A DNA stretch of 64,000 nt from Brachionus plicatilis (GCA_010279815.1 QEOQ01000316.1:1394345-1458344), one strand, 5' to 3'. Counted from the first letter of the stretch, positions 21,701 to 33,380 are shown. Program-made: numbers and translations. Notes: generated by a model from the letters alone, not told the origin.

Positions 21701-23469
21701 GTAAACAAATATGTAGTCTTAAGCATGAATGTGATAAATGTCTGGTTTTGGTGAATAAAAAAATATTCGAGTGTGGTCACATGGTGATATTAAGATGTGA
21801 CACTGAGCCTATTAGAGAATATTGTACATCCATTTGTGATAAAATTCTTTCATGTGGACATAAATGCACAAAAAAATGTCAACTACTTGATTGTGGTAAA
21901 TGTATGACCAAAATAAATGTGCGTTCACCATGTGTTCACAAATCAAATGTAACTGTTAATTGCTCTGATCCCAAATGGACCTATTTAACTAAATGTGCAA
22001 TACCATGTGGTGAAATACTTGATTGTAGTCATAAATGCAATGGTACATGTGGATCTTGTCTTGGAGGACTCTTGCATCAAAGTTGTGTGCAAAAATGTGA
22101 CCGATTGCTATTTTGTGGTCACAAATGCTCAGTGCCATGCTCTAAACAATGTGAACCTTGTAAAGAAATATGTCAAAACGAATGTTATCATTCAAAATGC
22201 AAACAAATATGCTCTGAACCATGCGCTGATTGTAAAGAAGACTGCAAATTATCATGTCGACATTCCATTTGTACAAGATTGTGTCATGAGCTCTGTGATC
22301 GCAAGCCATGCAATGAACCATGCGGTAAAAAGCTAAAATGCAAACATGATTGCATTGGCCTATGTGGTGAAAAATGTCCACCTTTGTGCCGCATTTGTCA
22401 CCAAGATCAAGTTGGTGAAATATTTTTCGGTGATGAAGACGAGCCAGATGCACGATTTATTTACTTGGAAGAGTGTTCACATGTAGTTGAAGTATCCGGA
22501 ATGGATAATTGGATCAATACCAGATATTCAGATGAGAACAACAACTTTTCCAATTCAATTCAACTGCCCCAGTGTCCAAAGTGTAAAACTCCGATAAGAA
22601 AAAGTAAGCGTTATGCAAATGTGATCAAAACTCAACTGAAAGCAATAAATGAGATAAAATTGAAACATTTTGGGGACAAAACAGAAAATAAAAGAATCTT
22701 CCAAGAATTAAAAAAACACCTAGAAGAGTATTTATTAACAAAAGAGGATAAATTTATGGACTTTTTTGTAATTGAGAATATTAATAGAGTGCTGAGGGAA
22801 GATTTGTCATTTAATTCTCTTGCCGCAATCCAAAACACTTGGAATATTTATTTGAGAATAAAAAAAATTCAAAAAATTGTCCAGCAAAATGGATTCAATG
22901 ATTTCGTAGACCAAAAAGAGCATTTCAAATTTGAAATTGAAAAAATTTTTGATTCTTTGAAAACACCTAGAAATGAGTTGTTGATGTTGAAAGAAGGACA
23001 AAAGTTAAGGGAAATTAACATCGAGTTGGATCGAGTTGCGAATATTGTAGAGCTTGAGCGCATGACAAATCTGGCTCTTAAAATTCCAAATTTACCAAAT
23101 GAGGCTTTGACTATCTTATCGAGATTAGAAGATTTGCTTGTAAAAAATATGATAAGATTTGATAAAGTTAGAGATGAAGTTAAAAATTTTTTAAATGAAT
23201 TGGCGCCATTGCTTAAAACTGAACTAAGTAAAGAAGAAAAATCAATGATTGTACAAGCAATTGGTCTATCACCCGGACACTGGTACAAGTGTCCCAATGG
23301 TCATGTCTATTGTATTGGTGAATGCGGAGGAGCAATGGAAAAAACAAAATGTCCCGATTGTAATGCTGAAATTGGTGGTTTTAATCATCAAATTGTAACG
23401 GGCAACCAATTGGCAAGTGAAATGGATGGTGCTTCTCGTCCAGCATGGCCCACTGCTTTGTTACGTTGA
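15723..23469 (+). CDS. ZNFX1-like SF1 RNA helicase, copy 2, with two single-base frameshifts
   Basis: Exon 1 is 15723..17217 and exon 2 is 19472..23469, split by a 2.25-kb intron at the same place (inside GPPGTGKT) as in copy 1. Helicase motifs follow in order: Walker A at 19472, NHALDQFLE, VEEAAEVFEAH (about 20704), GDHVQLRPNP, NQHRMRPE, VDNYQGEEND (about 21240) and ALSRAR (about 21350). From about 21560 to 22400 come repeated Cys/His NFX1-type zinc fingers, then a helical region and a C-terminal RZ finger (CPNGHVYCIGECGG). Two indels break the frame: AAA at 16972 where copy 1 has AAAA, and an A11 run at about 20286 that would be in frame as A10. They could be assembly errors in homopolymers or real lesions. 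The first ~26 residues differ completely from copy 1, and identity starts at GPFRLSL. If expressed, it would act as an RNA helicase in RNA surveillance or antiviral sensing, by family analogy. Confidence 0.85.
17922..18076. repeat. Perfect 56-bp inverted repeat inside the ZNFX1 copy 2 intron
   Basis: Arms 17922-17977 and 18021-18076 are exact reverse complements with a 43-bp loop. The arms begin ATTTACATTTTTTG and end TTGACAATTA. In the intron transcript this would fold into a long perfect hairpin. The right arm and loop also read as a short open stretch (RDLLRDIDVNSQVIVNN and onward), so it may be a duplicated scrap of coding sequence. Confidence 0.9.
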
Positions 23470-23767
23470 TATTTTTTTTAATTTAGAAATTTTGTTTCCT
23501 TTTTATTGGTTATTTATTATTTATTTTATTTAGTTATCCAAGCTTAAATTTAGATTTAAAAGTTAATAAACTATTAATTTTTTTTCTTTTTAATGATTAA
23601 ATGATTTTTGACAGCTAAAAGCTTGCCATGGTTAGAAATTTATTAATGCGATACTTAATTTTATTATCAAAAATTTATTTTATAGTAAATTTTCATCATT
23701 ATTTTTAAAAATTAAAAAAATTTAATAAAGTTCAATTTAGGCTTGGATTCAAATTCAAATCTGATCA

Positions 23768-24097
23768 TTAAATAGGCCTTTCTCTTCGTATAATGGTATA
23801 TCTAGTTAGAATTAAAAATCCAAGCAATAACATACAATTGCTACTTAGATGGATCGCTTTTGAAGTTGATGAATCTGCTAAGTATTCATAGTATATAGTG
23901 GCATCAGTGGCTGATAATTTTCCCGAATTGGGTCCAGTGTTACCAGGTAAAATATTTCCTCTGTAGTTAGGACCAACAACAAAAGGATAAATAGGAGTTA
24001 AAGACGAATCAGTGGCAATAAAGTAAGCATAAATACCATTGGGATATTCAGGTGTCTTGCAATATCTTCCATTTTATTCATCCAAATCACCATAACA
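23768..24097 (-). pseudogene. Last exon of a YHYH-domain membrane protein, with an in-frame stop
   Basis: Read on the minus strand from 24097, the frame gives CYGDLDE, a TAA stop at 24076..24074, then NGRYCKTPEYPNGIYAYFIA, PIYPFVVGP, a Ser/Thr-rich stretch and a hydrophobic C-terminal segment (MLLLGFLILT) before the stop at 23770..23768. LDExNGRxCKTPEYPNGxYAYF is characteristic of YHYH-domain proteins. The TAA stands where the family has a sense codon, and I find no upstream exon before the hAT element at 25.1 kb. This looks like a decayed or truncated gene, though a sequencing error at the TAA or distant exons are possible. Confidence 0.7.
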
Positions 24098-25096
24098 AGT
24101 CAATTACTTCATTTTTTTATTTTCCATATTTTCATTCAATGCTTTTATATTTGGCAATGCATGATTTTAAAGACAGTCACTAAAGTAATACATATAATTA
24201 TATTAATATATATTTTCTAATTGTTTGCGTTTCTCTAAATTAAATCAAAATTATTTTTTGGATTTATTTTACCACGAACCTTTTATTTTTTGACTTACTT
24301 TTTTAAATTACGCATTCACGTAAAGATCTAAGCTTAATTTTCACCATGGAAATTTTTCTTTATTTTTTAGAGTCTTATTTTGTTAAAATAATAATAAAAT
24401 ATAATGTTGACATAGAAAAAGTAAATTCTAATTTAAATAAAAAAAAAAAGAATATTACAACCAGTTAAATAAATGGATTGTTGTTTATGTAGATTAATTT
24501 TATTTAATTTGAAATAACAATTTTTTTAACACTAAAATAACCTTCAGATAAGATGGAACCAGACTTATAAATTTCTATATTTCTTTTAATTTTCATCAAA
24601 TTACATCAATAATGATTTAATACACTTCAAGGCTACATAGTAGGAACTTTATGACCCAAAGATCCCTTTAAGGGTATTTTTACTTTTTCGTATATTATTT
24701 TATTTTTATATTTATAAGACCTTGAAAAATAAATCAAAGGCACTCTAATTCTTGCTTTGTGAATTTCGAATACAAATTTTACAAAAATTTTTCCTTTTTT
24801 TAAATTAAAATCAAAGTTAATAAAAAATATTTAAAAAATTATTGCGACTAAGTGCAACATACTTTTTTGCACCTCTATTATTACCTAAAATAAAATCTTT
24901 TTTTTGATTATTTTTTGCAAATTAAATCAATAATCAATTTGAATCTTATTGATGTTTTATTTTTTTGTCTTATTTTAACATAAGAAAATTTTTTTATAGG
25001 TTAAAATGGTGCAACAAAGTATGATGCAATATGTTTGAATATTTAAAAAAAAAATTATTATTTTTAATTTTAATCTAAAAAAAGAAGGATTTTTGT
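24098..25096. other. Intergenic, no further feature seen
   Basis: AT-rich sequence upstream of the YHYH exon. No additional YHYH exon or other reading frame was recognised. Confidence 0.45.
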
Positions 25097-25398
25097 CAGA
25101 GTTGTTTTTAAGTCACAAGTCTTAAGACAAGTCAAGTCAATCATTTAATAAATCCATATTTGATACCAATAAAGTAGTTACTTCCAAATTCCTGGCTGTT
25201 AATCTTGAGCCATGTGGTCTGTTAATGTAACCAAATTATGAAAAAATTCTTTCAACTGGTCCAAATGAAGCAGATATTGATAAAAATTTTTGTGCAAGTC
25301 ATTGACTTAGACTTAAAAAAAAAAATTTAAGTCAAGTCATAACTTTGACTTAAATTTTTGTGACTCAGACTTAAAACTATGACTTAAAAACAAGTCTG
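25097..25398 (-). mobile_element. hAT element remnant with 8-bp target duplication
   Basis: The element starts CAGAGTTG and ends CAAGTCTG. It is flanked by the direct repeat ATTTTTGT at 25089-25096 and 25399-25406, the 8-bp duplication typical of hAT transposons. On the minus strand it encodes a scrap of the hAT C-terminal dimerisation domain (ASFGPVERIFS, a stop, then FGYINRPHGSRLTARNLEV). It is too short and too broken to be autonomous. Confidence 0.8.
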
Positions 25399-25862
25399 AT
25401 TTTTGTTTAATTTATACTTGAATTTCACAATACCTTACTTCTAATTAAAAGTAAGATAAAATACAACAAAATAGTTAAAATTGACTTGGCAAATTAGTAT
25501 TTGAAAGGTTTTGAAATCGAAAATTGTGTAAATAAATTTAAAAAATTATCAAAAATACAATAAAAATATTTAAAGATGAAATTTAAATAATTAAGAATAT
25601 TTATTAATTTTATAACAGTTAAATTAATTTTTAAATAAATTTAATTGATCCTTTAAATTTCTTTTTTTTATTTAAATAAAAATTTTAATCTAAATCAAAG
25701 ACTAAATTTTATTCAATTTATTAAAGCATTGTAAAACAACAATTTTTCAAATCATCTAACTTGATTTAAAAAACAATCTTAGAGATCCAAGTGAAACATT
25801 TTAGCAAAAAAAAACTCTCTACAAATAAGAAAAAAAAAACAAATTTCTAAAGCTTATTAAAA

Positions 25863-28210
25863 ATGTCTGGATTCGACGACATGGGCCTGTTCTTCGTGGA
25901 CACTTTTTCCACGGATGAAATAAATGGCGGAAACGACTCGACCAAAATAAACTTTATGAACATAAAAAAAAAGCTCAAGGATTTTCTACGCGTTTTTCAC
26001 ACCGGCAATTTCAACTACATTTACAGAGACTCGCTCAGAAATAACTACAACTCGGCTCGCTACTGGCTCGAGGTCGATCTCAAAGACTTGAACTCTTATG
26101 ACGAAGAACTTGGTGAATTGCTCAAAAAACAGCCCACTGAAGTGTTGCCGCTGTTCGAGGACGCGGCCAAAGAAATTGTTGATGAAATCACTCGGCCACG
26201 TCCAGATGGAGAGGAACAGGTCAAAAATATTCAAGTAATGCTGCGTTCTGAAGCTAATCCAATGTTCATTAGACAACTCACCGCTGATCAAGTGGCCAAA
26301 CTTTTTAAAGTAAGCGGAATTGTGGTCTCTGCATCCAACATTCGCTCCAAAGCAACCAATCTAACAATTCAGTGTAGAAGTTGCCGTTCCACAGTTCCAA
26401 ATATACCCGTAAAGCCGGGCCTAGAAGGCTACGCTTTGCCCAGAAAATGCAATGCAGACCAAAGTGGCAGACTCAAATGTCCACTGGATCCTTTTTTTGT
26501 GCTGCCTGATTCATGTAAATGTGTTGACTCACAAATTCTGAAGCTTCAGGAGACACCGGAAAATGTTCCGAATGGCGAAATGCCACGACATATGCAGTTG
26601 TATACAGATCGGTATTTGTGTGACAAAATTGTGCCTGGCAATCGGGTAACTGTGACTGGCATTTACTCAATTAAAAAAGCAAGCGCCTCTAAGACTGGCC
26701 TTAAGGAAAAATTGAACATTGGAATTAGACAACCTTATCTCAGAGTAGTGGGAATACAGATAGATTCGGATGGATCGAGCACTACAAATGCCACTCAAGC
26801 AAACATTGGTTCGAGCAGTTTTTTGACCAGCCGTATTGAAGAAGAGGAAGAATTCAGAAGAATGGCAAAACAGAGTGACATTTATGAAACAATTTGTAAG
26901 AGCATAGCGCCATCTATTTACGGCTTTCATGACATTAAAAAAGCCATAGCTTGTCTGCTATTTGGCGGATCAAGGAAAAGACTGCCAGATGGTCTGACTC
27001 GTAGAGGTGACATAAATATTTTGTTGCTTGGCGATCCTGGTACTGCCAAATCTCAGGTGTTAAAATTTGTAGAGAGAGTGGCTCCAATCGGTGTGTACAC
27101 TTCAGGCAAAGGAAGTTCTGCGGCAGGTCTGACTGCGTCAGTGATTCGAGACCCGACCAGCAGAAATTTTATGATTGAAGGAGGTGCCATGGTTTTGGCT
27201 GATGGTGGAGTAGTTTGCATTGATGAATTTGACAAAATGAGAGAAGAAGACCGCGTTGCCATTCATGAAGCTATGGAACAGCAGACTATTTCCATTGCCA
27301 AGGCCGGAATTACCACCACACTTAATTCCAGATGCTCAGTGCTAGCTGCTGCCAACAGCATATTCGGCAGGTGGGATGACATGAAAGGAGATGACAACAT
27401 TGACTTTATGCCCACTATTTTGTCACGTTTTGATATGATTTTCATTGTAAAAGATGAACATAACGAGGCTAGGGACTCGGTAAATTTTTTTTAAAAAAAA
27501 TATTTTTTTTTTCTCAATTTATTAAAAAATTTTATTTATTTTAAATAAAATTAAAAATGATGTTTATTAAAAATTTTTTAAAGACTTTGGCCAGACATGT
27601 AATGAATGTGCACATGAATGCGACCCACAATGCTGGAAGTAATCAAAGCCAAGCAAATGGAGAGATTAGTTTGGAAGTTTTGAGAAAATTTATTCAATTT
27701 TGTCGAGCTAAATGCGGTCCAAGACTTGGCGAACAAGCAGCTGAAAAGCTCAAAAGTCAGTATGTACTGATGAGATCAGGCACTTTGGCACACGAAAGAG
27801 ACACGGGAAAACGTGTCAGCATTCCGATTACAGTGAGACAACTAGAAGCGGTAGTGCGTATATCGGAGTCATTGGCAAAGATGCGTTTGTCACCGTTTGC
27901 CAACGATCAGGACGTGAATGAATCACTCAGATTGTTCAATGTGTCCACAATGTCTGCAGCAATGTCCGGAAACTTGAACGGCGCTGAAGGATTTACTTCT
28001 CTAGAAGACCAGGAACAATTGCAGAGAATTGAAAAGCAGATTAGAAGACGCTTTGTTGTTGGATCCCAGGTTAGTGAGCACGCCATTGTCCAAGACATGG
28101 TTAAACAGCGCTATTCGGAAAAAGGCGTCTACAAAGTAATTCAAACAATGATCAGACGCGGAGAGATACAACACAGGGCTCAACGAAAATTATTATATAG
28201 AATTAGGTAA
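25863..28210 (+). CDS. MCM5: DNA replication licensing factor MCM5
   Basis: Exons 25863..27479 and 27584..28210 join in phase 0 across a 104-nt intron to give 747 residues, the usual MCM5 length. The N-terminus [15 protein letters not shown] matches MCM5. Other features are the zinc site (Cys171, Cys174, Cys196 and a later Cys pair), [13 protein letters not shown], Walker [10 protein letters not shown] at 390-398, Walker B CIDEFDKM around 452-459, the arginine-finger SRFD at 521-524, and the C-terminal winged helix ending [21 protein letters not shown]5 is a subunit of the nuclear MCM2-7 helicase loaded at origins before S phase; its ATP site is shared with a neighbouring subunit. All key residues are present, so I expect a functional gene. 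Confidence 0.98.
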
Positions 28211-30123
28211 TTAGCTAAATTTTGAGCTCTTTTTTTTGGTTAATTTCACATGTGGTATTTACCATCATTTTTGTAAATTAGATATTTTGTAGCAAAATTC
28301 AAATGAATAATCTAAATGTAAATGTAAAAATTCAAATGAATAAACTAATTTTAGATTGAATTTTTTTTGAAATTAAAAATTTGAATTAATAAATCATTTT
28401 ATTGTGAAAATTTTTTTTTTTTTTTTGATTTAAAACTTGACCAAATGATTAAATTCGTTCCTAATTAAACTTATCCACAAATATAATAAAAATAAGAACA
28501 AAATTAATTCAAAAACATACTATTGTGATAAAAATAATAACATTTTGATTTTTTTGTAACAAATTTATTGTGAATATAACAAGTTTAATGTTAATTGAAC
28601 TTTTTAACCTATATTGGAATAAATTGATTTTAAGTATAACAAATTGATTAGGAATGAAATTAATTTAATAATCAATAGTTTATTTTAGGTCTATACTTTT
28701 AATCAATTATTTAACTTCACATGAATTAATATCAATAAAACGCCCCAAAAAAAAATGAAATTTTAATTTTATATTTTATTTTGAAGGAGCTTTAGCTAAA
28801 GATAAAAAAATAAAAACATTTATTTTTTTTTATTTTTCATTTTATATTATTTAACTTTATTTTTTATTTTTTTATATTTATTTTTCTGAATGAGCATAAA
28901 CTTGGTACAATTATTTAAAAAAAAAGATCTAAATAGCTCAAAATGACTTTTTAAATCCAAAATACTAATAAACATACAGATGATAAAAAAAATTAAATCT
29001 ATTCATAAAATATGGAATCTCAAGCTAAAGAAAGTTTTCTTGTGGGTATCACTAGTAGACGGCGAACCAATTCTTTATTGTTCAAGTGGTTGCAGAACAA
29101 AACAATAAATTTATCTGTGTTTTTTTAAATTAAATTGTTCAATTTGTAATAAGAAAATTATTTTTTTATTATATTAGAGATGAATTCATTAATTTTGTAA
29201 TAATTCTATTAATTAAGTTAATTTTTATTTAATAAATTACATTACATTTAAATAAGATATTGTCATAATAAATTTGTTATTTTTTAATTGAATTTGTGGT
29301 AACTTTTATTAAATTTGTTATTGAAAAATATTAACAGTCTTTAATTTCGTGATAAATTAGAAACTTTACTTAAAAAAATTTCTCGTCAAAATTGTAGGCT
29401 CAAATTTTAATTTCTTTGTTTCGGATCAAACTAAACCAAAGCTAAAAATTCAAGTGAAAATTTTTTGGAATAAAATAATTTTCAAAAAAGCATTATATTT
29501 AAATTTTTGAGTATTTAAAACTTGTTGTAAATTAATTTAAATTTAACGAAATAAAACAGTATCTTTATTTTTTATTTTCAAATAAAAAAATAATTTACTT
29601 TTTTAAAGCAAAAATTTGTTTTAAATGTGATCATAATCTTCGTGTTATTTTTATGATCAGAACCTAAAGGAAAATATAACCAAATCTTTGATTATATGTT
29701 GTGTTAACATCAATGATTTTTTTGTTGATTAAATATTTTTGCTAATAAAAATTTTTTTTTAACAATGAGTGCTACTTAATTTAACTTTTTTACCTTAAAT
29801 ATTCTAAATTCACGATAAATTACTGTATTTATCGTAAAACATTGATTTTTATTATAAATTAAGAATATTTTTGATAAATTTTTGATCCGCGAAAAAATTG
29901 AATTTTTTATTCTAAATTTCAGAGTACAATAATAAAAAACTTAAATTGTGATCAAAGATTTTTACCACTCTGATAAAAATGGCATTTTTACCTTTCAAAA
30001 ATAAAAAAACAATAATCAATTTTTTCAAGTGAAAGAATTAAAAAATTTTAGATATAAAAAAATAGCTGTTATTATTAAATATATCTTGAATAAAAATAAA
30101 TTTATTAAAAGAAAACAAAAAAT
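28211..30123. other. Intergenic, essentially featureless
   Basis: Very AT-rich sequence with many short A and T runs. A 39-codon frame from the ATG near 29011 (MESQAKESFLVGITSRRR...) has no recognised relatives and was not called as a gene. Confidence 0.5.
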
Positions 30124-31423
30124 TCAAGAATAAATTTCATCTTTTGATCTTTGAAAAGCAAGAATATTTGGAATTGAAGCTGGATTTTTATCAAAACCAA
30201 TGAACCTTCTATACTTTGCCAAAACTGATTCGACCATTATATTTTTGATAACCAAATTCCAAAAAATCATTTCCAGCAGTCCTAAAATTAAATGAATTAA
30301 AAGCCAAAAATAAAAAATTTAAAACAACACTTTTATTTTCCACAAAAATGTCCTCAAAATGGGTGAGCACAAAAAGAGGCTCATATTTAAAATGTGGACG
30401 GTCCATCATGGCCTCCAAAATCATCTTCGATTCCACATCATTGAAAAAATTCTTCAAAAATCCACTTTCCAGTATACACTCTTTAATGCAGAAATAAATC
30501 AGTGATCTGAAAAAAATCTTGGAATTCAGCTCAATAGATATGAATTCGTCCTTAAGATACGAATAATCAGTGCGCCTGTTTTGAGCACGATTCACATTGA
30601 CCAGATTAAGAAGCGTCTTTTTAATCCGCTGTATGAATCTAGTGAAAATTCTTTGCCTCTGGTCAAAAACAATCCAGCCAATGTTGTTGGTCAAAAGCAG
30701 CTTTTTCAATCCACCGCGGTAGTAGGCTCTGAAAATAAAGTCCTCTATTTTTAAATTGGACATTGAAAAAATAAGTCGGACCTTGTTGTAGCCAATTTTT
30801 TTCGCTGCCAAATTCAATGTGTGAAACATGATCACCGACCTCTGGGATTTCATCACCCCCTTGAGCAGCACTGGGCGCAAAAACTCGACAGATATTGGCT
30901 CGCTTTCGCTAAAAAAACAAGATAGAATCTCACTAATTGCCAAATTGTGGTCCATCTGATGCCGTATCTCCACAAACACTGCCTCAAATACTCTGACCAA
31001 AAACGAGTATGTAAAGTAGTCATTGGACATTAATTTCAAGATAAAAGAGCCTATTTTTTTAATCAAAAAATCATTTTTTATCATCTTGAGGATCATTAGA
31101 GCAAATGAGGACACCTCATTTGGGTCAATAAAAACAGTGTAGAGTTCTTCAATGGCTTGGTTTGTGTCCAAAGAGCTAAGGGCGCGCTCAATAGCGATTT
31201 TGGTCAGACGGTTTAATTCAAATTTTTTGGCTCTTTTGGAAGCAGTTTGCTGAGCCGGCAGAACTGGGTCTCTATTCAAGTTTTCTTGTGAACGACTGAG
31301 GGAAATATCTGAAAAAAGTGACATGGAATGTGACAATGAATCGTATTCAGGACTTGAATCACCATTGAGCCAGAAGTTCAAACCGGGTGTTTGCTGATCT
31401 CTTGATTTAGCAGATGAAAGCAT
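30124..31423 (-). CDS. eIF4G C-terminus-like protein (MA3 plus W2-like domains)
   Basis: Exon 1 is 31423..30331 and exon 2 is 30281..30124, with a 49-nt GT..AG intron at 30330..30282, for 416 residues. Reading through the intron would give a different end at 30209. I prefer the spliced form because the intron size matches its neighbours and the spliced end reads as a domain. After a Ser-rich leader, residues ~75-195 fit an MA3 domain (AIERALSSLDTNQAIEELYT, then FALMILKMI). The part from ~285 on resembles W2, with LLEMIFWNLVIKNIMVESVL corresponding to the LLRMFFDALYDEDVV region of eIF4G. There is no MIF4G domain and no clear eIF4E motif. By family these domains bind eIF4A, eIF2-beta or Mnk kinase; the role here is inferred. 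Confidence 0.55.
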
Positions 31424-31777
31424 CTTTTTTTTCTAAGAGAGAGAAAAGAAAAAATTTTCAAGCAACTTTTTTTTTCTTTCTTTCAAGGATTTAGATTACG
31501 AAAAATTTAAATCCTGTGGGTGGTAGTTTGAATGCATGCGCTTAGTATAAAAGAATTTCAAAACGTGGTCGCAAGCAGTTAGTAGAAAAAGATGAGCCTA
31601 TTCGATGAAAATATCTCAAGCCATCAAGAAACATCATATGAAAATTTTACGAACATTTTTTTTGAATTTAATTTGAATTAAAATAAAAATTAAAATAAAA
31701 ATTTAAAAAAATTGATTTTATTTTTTCTAAATTGTTAGAAAATTCTGATTTATAAAAGTATTTAATTTTTTTTAAAT

Positions 31778-31892
31778 CAGTATTGTTTAAAATTCCCAAA
31801 ATTAAAGTCCCAAGCCCGGAATTTTTTTTTAATTAAATTTTTTTTCAAAGCCCATCACTTGGACTTTAATTTGGAACTTATAAACAATACTG
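31778..31892. repeat. Short palindromic MITE-like element
   Basis: The ends CAGTATTGTTTA and TAAACAATACTG are inverted, followed inward by imperfect inverted AAAGTCC and GGACTTT blocks. It is about 115 bp. A similar AAAGTCC-rich palindromic stretch follows at about 31.93-32.02 kb. The inner AAAGTC pattern recalls the hAT elements at 25.1 and 55.2 kb. Flanks are A/T runs, so a target duplication cannot be judged. Confidence 0.5.
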
Positions 31893-32059
31893 ATTTAAAA
31901 AAAAAATTAAATTTTTTAATTCAAAATTGTCTCCGACTTTTTGATTAAAAAAAAGATTCAAAGTCCGGACTTGGACTTTGAATTTGGATCATTTAATCAA
32001 TTTTGATTTTTTTTAAATAAAATAAAATTTCTATTTAAAAAATTATTTTTTTAAAGAAA

Positions 32060-32089
32060 ATGTCCCGAATAAGTATTTTATTAGCTTGA
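32060..32089 (+). promoter_or_regulatory. Nine-codon upstream ORF abutting the WD40 gene start
   Basis: ATG at 32060 opens a frame that ends TGA at 32087-32089, one base before the WD40 ATG at 32091. If transcription starts upstream of 32060, ribosomes would meet this short frame first, and the spacing would favour little reinitiation. The transcript start is not known. Confidence 0.4.
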
Positions 32090-32090
32090 T

Positions 32091-33380
32091 ATGCTTTCTT
32101 TGTTGTATCAACTGCTGTCTATTCGAAGCAATCCAGACAATTTTGTTAACGAGCTGTACACAGAGCTAGTTACCAAGATGAGCCTAAAACAAGAAATGTT
32201 AGTTCAAGAATTTGTGTCCAAATTTGGCCATGTGTACTCGGATTTTTTGTTCCAAATGCAAGAAAGAAAAGAGTCATGCGCGGATAGAATCAAACTAGCA
32301 ATAGACGAGTGTCTTGCGGCTAATTTTGGTCCCAGAATGCACTATCTAACCGTGCCAGAGATCAAAAATATTCTTAAAGAGATAAAATTATTAGCTAACA
32401 AGAATCTCGTTAGCGAGCTTAGTTCTTTAAACACAAAATTTGGTGTTGATGCTGAATTTTTCATGGGTGAATTTGAGCTCAAACCAAGTCAGCTTCTAAA
32501 CATTCAGATTCAAAATCTTCCCAATTTGGAAAATATACGCCAATTCAGAATTCTAAAAAAACATTTTGGAGAAATTTATAAACTAAGCAAAGTTGTAAAT
32601 AAAAATCAAGTGCTGAGTGCTTCCAAAGATAATTCGATAAAATTGTGGGATTTGGACAAGATGGAATGTGTGTGGACCATTTGTGTTAATAGACCTGAGT
32701 TTGTCATTGCCGGCAATAGGGTTATTTGTGCTGAAAACGAAGGCTGTATTAAAATTTTTGATCTTGCCAGTGGCAAAATGGTCAGAACATCGGTCGATGT
32801 ATTCTTGGATACATCAAGTATTTTATTATTGAACGAGAACAAAATTTTAACAGGGCTCATGAATGGTGAAATTTTGATATGGAACATGAAAAATTTAAAA
32901 ATTTGTGACACATTTCCTGGTCACTTAATGAAAGTGACTGATTTTAAAATGCTAAACGCATCGAGTTTTATAAGCTCGTCATGGGACAGAAATATCAAGT
33001 TGTGGAATTTGGGGGCCGATGAAGCTATTCGGACTTTCAATGGACACAGAGATTGGGTCACGTGCTTAGAAGTGTTCAATGAGAATGAATTCATTAGTGG
33101 GTCCAAAGATGGAACTATCAAGATATGGCACAAAAATTTGACTTGTTATGTAGAGTCGTTAGATGGACACTTGTCTGGAGTCAATGAGATAAAAGTGTTT
33201 GAGAATTATCAGTTGTTGAGCTGTTCGGAAGATGGAACTATAAAACATTGGGACAGTGTTCGGGCAGTTTGCTTAAAGACTTTGAAAATATCTGACCAAT
33301 TTAGTATTAATGATTTTATTGTAATGAATAATGGGGTGATGATAACTGCCGAAAATAAGGAAATTAAAATCTGGATTTAG
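32091..33380 (+). CDS. WD40-repeat protein with N-terminal helical region
   Basis: A single-exon frame of 429 residues. Residues 1-180 are predicted mainly helical, without a recognised domain. Residues ~185-429 form seven WD-type repeats, enough for one closed beta-propeller. Clear repeats include SASKDNSIKLWDLDKMECVW, SSSWDRNIKLWNLGADEAIR, SGSKDGTIKIWHKNLTCYVE and SCSEDGTIKHWDSVRAVCLK; the last ends KEIKIWI at the stop. WD40 propellers are protein-interaction platforms, and the partner is unknown. No catalytic domain, F-box or LisH motif was identified. Confidence 0.8.
   Translation: MLSLLYQLLSIRSNPDNFVNELYTELVTKMSLKQEMLVQEFVSKFGHVYSDFLFQMQERKESCADRIKLAIDECLAANFGPRMHYLTVPEIKNILKEIKLLANKNLVSELSSLNTKFGVDAEFFMGEFELKPSQLLNIQIQNLPNLENIRQFRILKKHFGEIYKLSKVVNKNQVLSASKDNSIKLWDLDKMECVWTICVNRPEFVIAGNRVICAENEGCIKIFDLASGKMVRTSVDVFLDTSSILLLNENKILTGLMNGEILIWNMKNLKICDTFPGHLMKVTDFKMLNASSFISSSWDRNIKLWNLGADEAIRTFNGHRDWVTCLEVFNENEFISGSKDGTIKIWHKNLTCYVESLDGHLSGVNEIKVFENYQLLSCSEDGTIKHWDSVRAVCLKTLKISDQFSINDFIVMNNGVMITAENKEIKIWI

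Noticed and set aside
22142..22453. Frames overlapping the NFX1 zinc-finger region in other phases
   Set aside because: Repetitive Cys/His codons keep alternative frames open; the helicase frame explains the sequence.
30209..30331. Unspliced C-terminus of the MA3/W2 gene ending at 30209
   Set aside because: It would translate a 49-nt AT-rich segment with GT..AG ends. Splicing it out gives a longer, domain-like C-terminus ending at 30124.
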